Position numbers and translations under genes: made by a program. The notes under the pieces are model-generated. The model did not search any database. It had not been told where the DNA came from and saw nothing but the letters and a program-made list of their open reading frames with translations. A DNA stretch of 64,000 bases. It comes from Rhodococcus qingshengii (GTDB taxonomy: Bacteria > Actinomycetota > Actinomycetes > Mycobacteriales > Mycobacteriaceae). Positions 8,833 to 17,179 of this stretch are shown here, in pieces; position 1 is the first letter of the stretch, and each line of letters opens with the position of its first letter. The stretch is from assembly GCF_021025955.1 (NCBI RefSeq), contig NZ_JAJNCL010000003.1, positions 310,001 to 374,000 of the forward strand. The letters are read 5' to 3'.

Positions 8833-9471
8833 CTATCGACTGCCGCTGCGGATTTCGGTGGCCAGCACTGCAGCCTGAGTACGACGCTGCATGCCCAGCT
8901 TCGACAGCAGACGCGTCACGTAGTTCTTGACCGTCTTCTCCGCGAGGAACAATCGCGCGCCGATCTCCCGGTTGGTGAGTCCCTCTCCGATGAGGTCGAA
9001 GACTGCTCGTTCCTGATCGGATAGCTCGGCCAACGGATCAGCTGTGCGGTCGCTACGGATCCGCTGCATCAGCGCCTCCGTCGCCCGACTGTCGAGCAGT
9101 GAACCGCCGCGCCCGACTGTGCGGACCGCAGCGACCAGATCGGTTCCCAGAATCTGTTTGAGTACGAACCCCGAGGCGCCCGCCATGATCGCGTCGAGCA
9201 ACGCCTCGTCGTCGGCGTAGGAGGTGAGCATCAGGCAGCGCAGGTCGGGAAGCATGGAGCGCAGTTCGCGGCACAGTTCGACGCCGTTGCCGTCAGGCAG
9301 CCGTACGTCCAGAACCGCGACGTCGGCATTGCTCTGCGGTACCGCAGCCAATGCTTCTCCCACGGATGCGGCTTCGCCCACCACCACGAAGTCTTCGACC
9401 CCGCCGAGTAGGTCGAACAAGCCGCGTCTGACGATCTCGTGATCGTCGACCAGGAATATCCGCGTTGTCAT
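8833..9471 (-). CDS. DevR/DosR-like response regulator (NarL/LuxR family)
   Basis: 212 residues. The receiver domain has the acid pair Asp9-Asp10, phosphoacceptor Asp55 in [13 protein letters not shown], and Lys105. A LuxR-type helix-turn-helix follows at about 145-205 ([20 protein letters not shown]). Identity with mycobacterial DevR is high around [22 protein letters not shown] and the MQRRTQAAV helix, so the DNA specificity is probably shared. A DevR-type box is present at 12995-13018, in front of the second stress-protein gene. Mycobacterial DevR switches on the dormancy regulon under hypoxia, NO and CO. Confidence 0.9.
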   Translation of the reverse strand: MTTRIFLVDDHEIVRRGLFDLLGGVEDFVVVGEAASVGEALAAVPQSNADVAVLDVRLPDGNGVELCRELRSMLPDLRCLMLTSYADDEALLDAIMAGASGFVLKQILGTDLVAAVRTVGRGGSLLDSRATEALMQRIRSDRTADPLAELSDQERAVFDLIGEGLTNREIGARLFLAEKTVKNYVTRLLSKLGMQRRTQAAVLATEIRSGSR

Positions 9472-9547
9472 CGAACCCCTCCAAAAGACATCTCGAGTCG
9501 AACGGTACCGGAGATGGTGGACTCAGAACTCATTGAATGCATTCTCT

Positions 9548-10441
9548 TCACTTGTTGACGTGCCGGACTATGAGAACCGGGCAATCCGCAGTGTGCAGGA
9601 GCGCCCGACTGGTCGATCCGAGGAGCATTCCCGCGAATCCGCCGCGCCCACGGCTGCCGACGACTATCAATTGCGCCGTCTCCGCGTATTCGCTCAGAAC
9701 TCGCACCGGACGGTCACGCGCGACGACCCTCTCGACGACGACGTCCGGGTAGCGTTCGGTGAATCCGGCCAATTGCTCGGCGAGGACAACTTCCTCGCCT
9801 GTCTGGATACTGCTCCACAGTGGGTCCTCCGGGGTGGCGCCCAGCGAGGGCTGCACACTCACGTCACTCCACACGTTGACCGCAATCAAGGTGGCGCCCC
9901 TCGCGGAAGCCTGCTCGAAAGCATGCTCGACTGCCTCGATGCTGCTCTCGGATCCATCGACGCCGACGACGACGGGGCCTTCGGTCGGCGGTCGCCCGTC
10001 GAGGGTCCGCCCTCTGACAACTGCAACCGGTGATTCGCCGTGCGAGACCACGGACACCGTCGCGGAACCGACGACCAGTCCGGTGAGTTCACCGTGTCCG
10101 CGGGGTCCGAGCGCAATGATGTACGCACTCTTGGACAATTCGATCAGCCGATCGGAGACACTGCCATCGAGAAGTTCGGTGACGATCTCGATGTCGTCGT
10201 CGATGCTCTGGCGCGCGAGGATCTGTGCGCTGTCCAGACGAGCGGTGGCAGTGCGGCGCAGTTCGTCCTTGAAGCTCTCGGCGAGGTACGGCTCGGAGTA
10301 GTAGAAGGCGGGGATGTGCACCACCGTCGCGATGTGGAGAGGACGACCGAGCGCCACTGCCGTTCGAGCCGCCCAGACGACAGCCGACGACGCTGATTCC
10401 GAACCGTCCACTGCTACGACGACGGGTTTGGTTGCACTCAT
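9548..10441 (-). CDS. Universal stress protein, two tandem Usp domains
   Basis: 297 residues from ATG 10441 (MSATKPVVVAVDGSE), chosen because GGAGGG lies just upstream; the frame is open further up to 10582 without support. Two Usp domains (about 1-145 and 155-297) each open with VVVxVDGSE. The second keeps the ATP-binding glycine motif GSRGRGGFAGMLLGS. Mycobacterial proteins of this type are strongly induced by DosR in hypoxia. It lies just beyond devR, transcribed the same way, and has a possible degenerate DevR site ~85 bp upstream. Confidence 0.9.
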   Translation of the reverse strand: MSATKPVVVAVDGSESASSAVVWAARTAVALGRPLHIATVVHIPAFYYSEPYLAESFKDELRRTATARLDSAQILARQSIDDDIEIVTELLDGSVSDRLIELSKSAYIIALGPRGHGELTGLVVGSATVSVVSHGESPVAVVRGRTLDGRPPTEGPVVVGVDGSESSIEAVEHAFEQASARGATLIAVNVWSDVSVQPSLGATPEDPLWSSIQTGEEVVLAEQLAGFTERYPDVVVERVVARDRPVRVLSEYAETAQLIVVGSRGRGGFAGMLLGSTSRALLHTADCPVLIVRHVNK

Positions 10442-10515
10442 GTTCGTCCCTCCACAATCGACCACAGAATCTCTTCGCCCCACACTATTGCCCAACGACG
10501 GCAAAAAGGATTCAT

Positions 10516-10535
10516 CGGCCGACGCGAGTCCCGAA
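10516..10535. promoter_or_regulatory. Possible degenerate DevR box upstream of the first Usp gene
   Basis: The right half agtcccgaa (10527-10535) matches AGTCCCSAA exactly. The left half is poor, giving about 13 of 20 agreements with TTSGGGACTWWAGTCCCSAA. Its centre is ~85 bp before the Usp start, close to the ~98-bp spacing of the strong box upstream of the paralogue. The rest of the 307-bp gap from 10442 to 10748 shows nothing else recognisable. Confidence 0.3.
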
Positions 10536-10748
10536 TCGGACATTCGACCTTTGGGTGACTGCGGCAACGGCCCCGCCAACATCCCGAACGGGCGTCAACG
10601 AGGCCACCGGTGCCGGACCCGCACGCGAACCCTGGCTACCCAATCCACATTAGGTGAAGAAGCCGACCGCTCAGAAGTGCAGAAAGTCCTGTCAACAAGC
10701 GGCCAAAATCAGGTTTCGTGCGCAAGAGATCCCAAATCGACCACCTCT

Positions 10749-10794
10749 GCTGTGCGCCTCTATCAACCGCGGGCGATTAACAAAGGCGCACAGT
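10749..10794. repeat. 46-bp dispersed palindromic repeat, copy 2
   Basis: Arms gctgtgcgcctctatcaacc and gattaacaaaggcgcacagt flank gcgggc, the same 20-6-20 design as the copy at 4615-4660. Most differences lie in the inner parts of the arms, while the outer gctgtgcgcc/ggcgcacag is kept. It lies 4 bp past the stop codon of the LLM oxidoreductase, where it could act as that gene's terminator. Confidence 0.75.
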
Positions 10795-10798
10795 AGGG

Positions 10799-11839
10799 TC
10801 AGTCACAAATCTTGCGGAACTTCTCGATCAGCTGAACACGGCCGTTGCGATCGGCAGCCAACGGCGTGACGTTGAGCGTCGTGACACCCGCTTCGGCGAA
10901 AGCTGCGACGCGTTCCCGGACGTAGCTCTCGGGGCCGATCAACGACACGGCACGAACCAGCTCGTCGGGGACTGCTGCTGCGGCTTCGTCCTTCTTGCCC
11001 GCGAGGTAGAGATCCTGGATCTTCTCGGCGGCCTCTTCGTAGCCGTAGCGCACCGCGAGATCGTTGTAGAAGTTCTTGCCCTTGGCGCCCATGCCGCCGA
11101 TGTAGAGCGCAAGGCTCGGGCGTACCCAGTCGAGCATGTGGTCGACGTCGTCACCGATGGCGAGCGCCGGCGACGCGTACACCTGAAGCTCGCCGAGGCT
11201 CGGATCGCGCTTGGCCTTGCCCTTGGCGATCGGCTCGCCCCACACGCTGGCTGCCTTCTCCGGATGGAAGAAAATCGGCTCCCAGCCTTCGGCGATCTCC
11301 GCCGTCAGCTCGACGTTCTTGGGGCCGAGCGACGCGATCAGGATCGGGATGCGCTCACGCACAGGATGATTGATCAGCTTGAGCGGCTTACCCAGCCCGG
11401 TGCCCTTCTCGGCGGGGAGCGGAACCTGGTAATACTTGCCCTGGTATTCGACCTTCTCGCGGCGCCACACCTTACGGCAGATCTCGACGACCTCACGGGT
11501 GCGCCCCAGCGGAGCGTCGTACTTGACGCCGTGGAATCCCTCGATCACCTGCGGCCCGGAAGCACCGAGGCCCATCACGAAGCGACCGTTGGAGACGAAG
11601 TCCAGGCCCGCTGCCGTCATCGCGGTCAACGAGGGCGTACGGGTGTAGATCTGGAAGATTCCCGAAGCGAGTTCGATGGTCGACGTCTTGGCCGCCAGGT
11701 AGCCGAGCTGGCTGACGGCATCGAAGGAATACGCTTCCGGGACAAAAGCGATGTCCAGGCCCGCCTTCTCCAGGTCACCGACCTCTTCGACGGTTTCGGC
11801 GAACCCGCCGCTGTAGTTCAAACCCATACCGATACGCAC
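10799..11839 (-). CDS. LLM-class F420-dependent oxidoreductase
   Basis: 346 residues from GTG 11839 (V-RIGMGLNYSGGF, the usual start of this subfamily); the frame is open to 11884 but the extra residues look non-native. The fold is the luciferase-like TIM barrel. Recognisable parts are IELASGIFQIYTRTPSLTAM, RFVMGLGASGPQVIEGFHG with the glycine cluster of the cofactor pocket, and PILIASLGPKNVELTAEIAEG. Such proteins in mycobacteria and rhodococci generally use F420 for hydride transfer; substrate unknown. Placement between two Usp genes suggests, but does not prove, a role in stress physiology. Confidence 0.85.
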   Translation of the reverse strand: MRIGMGLNYSGGFAETVEEVGDLEKAGLDIAFVPEAYSFDAVSQLGYLAAKTSTIELASGIFQIYTRTPSLTAMTAAGLDFVSNGRFVMGLGASGPQVIEGFHGVKYDAPLGRTREVVEICRKVWRREKVEYQGKYYQVPLPAEKGTGLGKPLKLINHPVRERIPILIASLGPKNVELTAEIAEGWEPIFFHPEKAASVWGEPIAKGKAKRDPSLGELQVYASPALAIGDDVDHMLDWVRPSLALYIGGMGAKGKNFYNDLAVRYGYEEAAEKIQDLYLAGKKDEAAAAVPDELVRAVSLIGPESYVRERVAAFAEAGVTTLNVTPLAADRNGRVQLIEKFRKICD

Positions 11840-12014
11840 GTTGTAACCCCAATCCTGACGATTGCTGCCGCGTGCGACGCGCACACGGCAGTGGTACTCC
11901 CATCGAACACTTACTCACATCGAACACTACGGAACCTGAGTCCGCATTCATGTGACTACCCCGTTCATATTCGATGACCGAAATGAACGGGGTAGCGGGA
12001 GTGTCTGAAGAGGG

Positions 12015-12908
12015 TCAGGATTCTTCGGGGCGAACCACCATGACGGGGCACTTGGCCGAAGCGATCAGGGTGTTGCTGGTCGAGCCGAGCAGCATGCCGC
12101 GGAATCCACCGCGGCCACGGCTTCCGACGACCACGAGCTGCGCTTTTGCCGACCAGTCCAGCAACCGTCCACGTGGGTTGTCGAGGTAGACCTCACGCCG
12201 GACCTTCACGTCCGGGTATTGCTCGGACCAACCCGCCAAGCTCTCGCTGAGAACTGCGTGCTCTTCTTCCTCGAGAGACTGCGGTGCAAGTGCAGCGGCC
12301 CTCGGATCTTCGAATGCCGCGCTCCCTAGGTCACTCCACACGTGCAGCGCCACCAACTCTGCGCCGCGGAATGCCGCTTCTTCGAATGCGGCACCCACGG
12401 CCTGCGCGCTGAGCGCGCTGCCGTCGACGCCGACCACGACCGGCCCCTCCGAGGGCACCGCGCCATCGCGGTCTCGGACGACGATCACCGGACACTTGCC
12501 GTGACTGGCCACGCCGACCGCGGTATTGCCGAGTACTGCCGTTGCCGCTTTGCCTGATGCAGAAGCTCCGACAACTACGCGCCTCGCCTGTGCCGAACTC
12601 TCGATCAACCACTGAGTTGCACTGCCGATGGCGATTTCGGTGTGAACCTCGAGTTTCGGATCGATCTCACGGGCGAACTGTTCCGCCTCTGCCAAGATCG
12701 CTTTTCCGGCCTCCTCCACCCATTCGTACACCCCACCCGCGTCGACGTACGGCCCACCGAAACCGTACGGCGCGAAATCGAGAGCATGGATGATGTCGAG
12801 TCGCAATTCGCGCTGGGCGGCGATTTTCGCGGCTTCGCGGAGCGCGGTGGACGCAGTGTCCGAACCCTCGACTCCGACGACAACACTGTTATGTTCGCGT
12901 GAACTCAT
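12015..12908 (-). CDS. Universal stress protein, two tandem Usp domains (second copy)
   Basis: 297 residues from ATG 12908 (MSSREHNSVVVGVEGSD), preceded by gaaggtggg; the frame upstream to 12956 is not needed. Both halves are Usp domains, the second with GSRGRGGFRGMLLGS for ATP binding and a GSALSAQAV start. It is a paralogue of the gene ending at 9548, same length and orientation. A near-perfect DevR palindrome is centred 98 bp upstream of the start codon, so induction by the DevS/DevR-like pair encoded 3.5 kb away is the direct prediction. Confidence 0.9.
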   Translation of the reverse strand: MSSREHNSVVVGVEGSDTASTALREAAKIAAQRELRLDIIHALDFAPYGFGGPYVDAGGVYEWVEEAGKAILAEAEQFAREIDPKLEVHTEIAIGSATQWLIESSAQARRVVVGASASGKAATAVLGNTAVGVASHGKCPVIVVRDRDGAVPSEGPVVVGVDGSALSAQAVGAAFEEAAFRGAELVALHVWSDLGSAAFEDPRAAALAPQSLEEEEHAVLSESLAGWSEQYPDVKVRREVYLDNPRGRLLDWSAKAQLVVVGSRGRGGFRGMLLGSTSNTLIASAKCPVMVVRPEES

Positions 12909-12994
12909 GTGCCCACCTTCCTGAAGAAGTAACCGAGCCACTTTCACTCTAACCATCCCACTTGTCCGGCTTTTTTGGGGTCGCCCCCTCTCGA

Positions 12995-13018
12995 TTTCGG
13001 GGACTTAAGTCCCCGAAA
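12995..13018. promoter_or_regulatory. DevR/DosR-type operator (dormancy box)
   Basis: A 24-bp perfect palindrome, core ggggacttaagtcccc with tttc and gaaa on its two flanks. The mycobacterial DevR consensus is TTSGGGACTWWAGTCCCSAA; this site matches it except for an extra C/G displacing the outer TT/AA by one base. It lies between the 3' end of the GCS2 ligase gene (13050) and the Usp start (12908), so only the Usp gene is a sensible target. It is the strongest regulatory signature in the window. Confidence 0.85.
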
Positions 13019-13049
13019 CTGTTGACGGATAGGAGAATTAGCAGAGCAA

Positions 13050-14555
13050 TCAGGACCAGGTGTGAACAGGATCTCCCGTGCGCATGTTCTCCACGTAACC
13101 GCGGAGCATTCCGGTGAGCGCAGTCGAGCGGTCCGCGCCCGAGGCCTCCGCCCGCGCAACGTGCTCTCGCTGCCAGGCCGCACCGGTCTGCCTATTCATG
13201 CACCGCCCCTCGATGACGCCGAGGTACCGATCGCGGGCGGCGGCGGACAATCCGAAGTCCGCCAAGCCCTCGTGCGCCAACGGCAGCAACCTTCGCAATA
13301 TCAACTCATCGGCGCCGACCCAGCCGATCTCCGGCCAGTACAGGGTCGCATCCAGTCCGTATTTGGCGCCGATGTGCAAGTTCTCTTCCGCCGCCTGAAA
13401 GGACATGTGCGACCACAGTGACCGCTCCGCGTTCACCAATGCCCGAACGGTTCCGTAGTAGAAGGCTGCATTGGCCATGATGTCGACGACGGTCGGTCCG
13501 GCCGGCAGTACGCGATTCTCGATACGCAAGTGCGGCTTGCCATCCGAGCAGTCGTACACCGGTCGATTCCACCGGTAGACCGTGCCGTTGTGCATCTGAA
13601 GCTCGCTCAACTCCGGAATCCCGCCCGCCGCCAGCACTTCCAGTGGATCGGTGTCCGACACATCAGGCAGCAGGGCCGGGAAATACCGCGAGTTCTCCTC
13701 GAACAGGTCGAGCACCGAGTGGATCCACCGCTCACCGAACCACACCCGCGGACGCACACCTTGGTTCTTGAGCTCGAAAGTTCGGGTGTCCGTGGCCTGT
13801 TCGAAGATCGGAATGCGTGATTCGTGCCAGAGTGCCTTGCCCGCCAGGAAAGGCGAATTGGCGGCCAACGCCACTTGCACTCCGGCCAGACACTGAGCGG
13901 CATTCCAGTGCGCGGCAAATTCTTCCGGCGCCACCCGCAGATGCAACTGCATGGACGTACACGCCGCCTCCGGCACCACCGAATTGGTATCGGCCCGAAG
14001 AAGTTCCACGTCGCCGCCAGGTAGCGCGACACCTTCGACGTCGAGTTCGATGTCCTCTCCTCGCGCGGCAAAAATCTGCTCGTTGAGCAATTCGTAGCGC
14101 GGGTTGGCCGTGATCCACTCTCGATCGAGATGCTCGAGCTGCAATGTCGGCAGCATCCCGATCATCACCATCTCAGCGTCGTGCGCATGGATTCGTGCGT
14201 CTGCGACGTCAAGGGACGCCCGCAGTTTCTTTTCCAATTCGAAAGTCGCGTCACCGGTGAGAGGGCCGGGTTCGACGTTCATCTCGACGTTGAACTGTCC
14301 GAGTTCGGTTTGGAAAACCGCAGCGTCGTCTATCGATTCGAGTACTTCACGATTCGACATCGCAGGAGCCATGTCCCCGTTCACCAGGTTGAATTCGATC
14401 TCCATACCCAGCAGCGGCGCGGGCCTGTCGACGGCGTCCCGAAAGTCACCACCGTCGAGCATCTGCTTCATGGCGTCGACGCACGAGCGCACCTTCTTAC
14501 GAAAGAGCCTGCGGTCGGCTCTGGTGAATTCTCTTGCCGTGACCTCTGCACCCAT
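13050..14555 (-). CDS. GCS2-family glutamate--cysteine ligase-like protein
   Basis: 501 residues. LLGMEIEFNLVNGDMAP is the N-terminal Mg/glutamate-binding strand with acidic ligands, ELGQFNVEMNVEPGPL is the second acidic motif, and SMQLHLRVAPEEFAAHWNA and HLRIENRVLPAGPTVVDIMAN complete the carboxylate-amine ligase fold. The family couples glutamate to cysteine or another amine with ATP. Rhodococci use mycothiol rather than glutathione, so the product is open: gamma-glutamylcysteine (for example towards ergothioneine) or another gamma-glutamyl amide. No egt or gshB neighbour is present. Start ATG 14555 follows GGGGGAA. Confidence 0.8.
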   Translation of the reverse strand: MGAEVTAREFTRADRRLFRKKVRSCVDAMKQMLDGGDFRDAVDRPAPLLGMEIEFNLVNGDMAPAMSNREVLESIDDAAVFQTELGQFNVEMNVEPGPLTGDATFELEKKLRASLDVADARIHAHDAEMVMIGMLPTLQLEHLDREWITANPRYELLNEQIFAARGEDIELDVEGVALPGGDVELLRADTNSVVPEAACTSMQLHLRVAPEEFAAHWNAAQCLAGVQVALAANSPFLAGKALWHESRIPIFEQATDTRTFELKNQGVRPRVWFGERWIHSVLDLFEENSRYFPALLPDVSDTDPLEVLAAGGIPELSELQMHNGTVYRWNRPVYDCSDGKPHLRIENRVLPAGPTVVDIMANAAFYYGTVRALVNAERSLWSHMSFQAAEENLHIGAKYGLDATLYWPEIGWVGADELILRRLLPLAHEGLADFGLSAAARDRYLGVIEGRCMNRQTGAAWQREHVARAEASGADRSTALTGMLRGYVENMRTGDPVHTWS

Positions 14556-14620
14556 CGCGCGTTCCCCCTTCGACGATCAACGTCACTGAAGGCTATCCGG
14601 CCGGGGTCACCGACAAACGG

Positions 14621-14666
14621 GAACTGCGGTGGCACCAGGAAGAATTTCCCGGTACCACCGCAGTTC
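14621..14666 (-). terminator. Stem-loop terminator after the M23 peptidase gene
   Basis: 16-nt arms gaactgcggtggcacc (14621-14636) and ggtaccaccgcagttc (14651-14666) pair with one mismatch around a 14-nt loop. It starts 14 bp past the stop of the minus-strand M23 gene and lies before the GCS2 ligase start, so it separates the two transcription units. Confidence 0.65.
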
Positions 14667-14680
14667 TGCAAGAAGTTTTC

Positions 14681-15451
14681 TTACGAGTTGTCTACCCAGG
14701 TGACCGCCACGCCGCGGGCCTGCAGCCACGCTGCCGGATCGACCTTTGCGCCGTTCTCGGCGACCTCGAAGTGCAGGTGGGGGCCGGTGGACTGGCCACG
14801 GTTACCCACGGTGGCGATCTGCTGGCCGGCGTTGACTCGCTGACCGACGTTGACCTGGTAGTCGTTGACGTGGCCGTACGTGGTGACGGTGCCGTCGTCG
14901 TGCTGGACACGGACCCACAGGCCGAAACCTGACGCCGGGCCGGCGTCGATGACCTGGCCGTCGGCTGCAGCCAGGATCGGCGTACCGATCGGGGCTGCGA
15001 TGTCGAGACCGCCGTGGTGTGCTCCCCAGCGCGAACCGAAGGTGGAGGTCAGCGTTCCGGACACCGGCTGCACCGTGCGAGCGGACGGGCCGGGATTGAT
15101 ACTGCCGAGGAACTGCTGTGCCTGCGTGTTGAGGTCAGCTGCAAAATCGGGAAGCTCAGGAATGTCGAGAGCGGGAAGAGCTGCCAATTCAGCCGGAACG
15201 ACAGCGCCCTCGGGAAGCAGACCCTGCGGGATTTCGAAGCCCGCGATGGTCTGTGTTGCCGGCGCCGCAGCAGCGGTTCCTGCACCCATCTGGCCTGCAC
15301 CGACGAGGAGTGCACCGGTAGCCGCAGCTACGACGCCTGCCTTGACACCGGCACCAGGGCCAGACGACGCGGTGCGGTGGCGGCCGCTTGCTGCCTCGGG
15401 ATCGATCTCGAAGACAACATCGTCATTGCCCGTGCGGTGGTGGTTTCCCAC
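14681..15451 (-). CDS. M23-family metallopeptidase (LytM type), secreted
   Basis: 256 residues. Residues ~35-62 are a hydrophobic alanine-rich export segment preceded by a charged start (MGNHHRTGNDDVVFEIDPE), ending near GTAAAAPATQT. The catalytic domain (about 145-250) has the zinc ligands His and Asp of WGAHHGGLDIAAP, the GQVIDAG strand, and the paired histidines of GPHLHFEVAE. It cleaves peptide bridges of peptidoglycan and so takes part in cell-wall growth or division. It is single-gene, with a terminator behind it and an unrelated permease upstream. A cyclic-di-AMP riboswitch, frequent before such genes, was not found. Confidence 0.88.
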   Translation of the reverse strand: MGNHHRTGNDDVVFEIDPEAASGRHRTASSGPGAGVKAGVVAAATGALLVGAGQMGAGTAAAAPATQTIAGFEIPQGLLPEGAVVPAELAALPALDIPELPDFAADLNTQAQQFLGSINPGPSARTVQPVSGTLTSTFGSRWGAHHGGLDIAAPIGTPILAAADGQVIDAGPASGFGLWVRVQHDDGTVTTYGHVNDYQVNVGQRVNAGQQIATVGNRGQSTGPHLHFEVAENGAKVDPAAWLQARGVAVTWVDNS

Positions 15452-15573
15452 AGTGTGTACTCCGTCAGTCGTCGGCGTGCAGCGTCCTTCTGATGAAGCC
15501 CGCTCCTCTGTCTGCCGAAGAATGTAACAGTTTGATCAAGGCAGCCGCCACCGTTACCCGATCTTGACCAAAA

Positions 15574-17037
15574 CTATTTCTCGCCGTTCTGTCGGCTGGC
15601 GTCCAGTTCTGACTTGAATGCGTCGTATCGTGCCCGGTGAGCGGGTCGGCGCCGGATGATCGCCCACGCGATACCCAGAACGACAAACCAGATCGGCGTG
15701 ACGACAAGTGCCTGCAGGGTGTCGTCCTTGGTTGTCAGCGCCCAGAGGATGAAGACGAAGAACGCGAGCACGACCCAGCACATCACGATGCCGCCGGGCA
15801 TCTTGAACTTCGACGCCTCGTGCAGGTGCGGACGACGCTTCCGATACACCATGTAGCTCGCCAGGATGATCGTCCACACGAACATGAACAGCAGCGCCGA
15901 GATGGTCGTGACGACGGTGAAGGCCTCGATCACGGAGTCGCCCGAGAACAGCAGGATCAGCGACGCCAGCAGGAAGATGCACGAGAACATCAGGGCGTTC
16001 GCGGGAACCTTGCGTGAGTTCAGCTTGCCGAGAGCCCTCGGTGCGTCGCCTTCTTGTGCAAGCCCGAACACCATGCGCGAGGTGGAGTAGATACCCGAGT
16101 TCGCCGAAGAAGCAGCGGAGGTCAGCACGACGAAGTTGATGACCGATGCAGCGATGCCGAGGCCGGCGAGGGTGAACATGGCGACGAACGGACTCTTGTC
16201 TGCGCTGATTTCACGCCACGGTGTCACCGCGATGATCACGGTCAGCGCAATGACGTAGAACAGCAGCACACGAATGGGGATGGAGTTGATGGCCTTCGGC
16301 AGGTTCTTCTCCGGGTCCTTCGCCTCGGCTGCTGTCGTGCCGACCAGTTCGATACCCACAAATGCGAACACCGCGATCTGGAAGCCGGCCACGAAGCCCA
16401 TGAATCCGGTCGGGAACATGCCGCCGTCGTTCCAGAGATTGTCGATACCGGAGGTGGCACCGTTCGGCGCCGTGAACCCGGAGACGACCATGACGATGCC
16501 GACGATGATCAGACTGACGATGGCGATGATCTTGATCAGCGCGAACCAGAACTCGGTTTCACCGAAGGCCTTCACCGTCGGCAAGTTCAAGAGGAGTAGT
16601 GCCGCGATCGTCAGCAAAGCGGGAATCCACGCCGCGAGACCTGGCCACCAGTATTTGAAGTAGCCGGAAATCGCGATGACGTCAGCGATGCCGGTGACGA
16701 TCCAACAGAACCAGTACGTCCAGCCGGTGAAGAATCCTGCCCAGGGGCCCAGCAGATCAGCGGCGAAGTCCGAGAACGACTTGTACGCCATGTTCGAGAG
16801 CAGCAACTCCCCCATCGCACGCATGACGAAGAAGAGCATGAAGCCGATGATCATGTATACGAAGATCACGGAAGGCCCGGCGAGAGAGATCGTCTTGCCC
16901 GATCCCATGAAGAGTCCGGTACCGATGGCCCCACCGATGGCGATCAGCTGGATATGCCGGTTGGACAGCTGACGTGAGAGGTGGGGGTCTTCGCCGGACG
17001 GCTTCGTCAAATCTGGTGTATTCGCGTGGTCGGACAC
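15574..17037 (-). CDS. Amino acid permease, CycA-like APC transporter
   Basis: 487 residues with about 12 membrane spans. The signature of the amino acid-proton symporter subfamily is at the start: LSNRHIQLIAIGGAIGTGLF, followed by GPSVIFVYMIIGFMLFFVMRA. FVGIELVGTTAAEAKDPEKN is the conserved TM6 loop. This is the AroP/CycA group; the overall sequence is closest in style to D-serine/D-alanine/glycine transporters, but specificity within the group is uncertain. The N-terminal ~20 residues are charged and cytosolic. Confidence 0.85.
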   Translation of the reverse strand: MSDHANTPDLTKPSGEDPHLSRQLSNRHIQLIAIGGAIGTGLFMGSGKTISLAGPSVIFVYMIIGFMLFFVMRAMGELLLSNMAYKSFSDFAADLLGPWAGFFTGWTYWFCWIVTGIADVIAISGYFKYWWPGLAAWIPALLTIAALLLLNLPTVKAFGETEFWFALIKIIAIVSLIIVGIVMVVSGFTAPNGATSGIDNLWNDGGMFPTGFMGFVAGFQIAVFAFVGIELVGTTAAEAKDPEKNLPKAINSIPIRVLLFYVIALTVIIAVTPWREISADKSPFVAMFTLAGLGIAASVINFVVLTSAASSANSGIYSTSRMVFGLAQEGDAPRALGKLNSRKVPANALMFSCIFLLASLILLFSGDSVIEAFTVVTTISALLFMFVWTIILASYMVYRKRRPHLHEASKFKMPGGIVMCWVVLAFFVFILWALTTKDDTLQALVVTPIWFVVLGIAWAIIRRRPAHRARYDAFKSELDASRQNGEK

Positions 17038-17179
17038 GGAGGATCCCCCTCGTCGTTCGGTTCATCCGGAGCGTCGAAAACACGCCCGTCGGGGGAACCT
17101 CGGAAAATGTGCCCTCTCAAAGTACGCGTGCACTGGCTCACATCACGCATCGGAAAGCGGACGCCGATAACCTGTCGAG

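Noticed and set aside
15452..15573. Cyclic-di-AMP (ydaO-type) riboswitch before the M23 peptidase gene
   Set aside because: Such riboswitches are common before actinobacterial wall hydrolases, but the gap is only ~120 bp and lacks the conserved core sequences.
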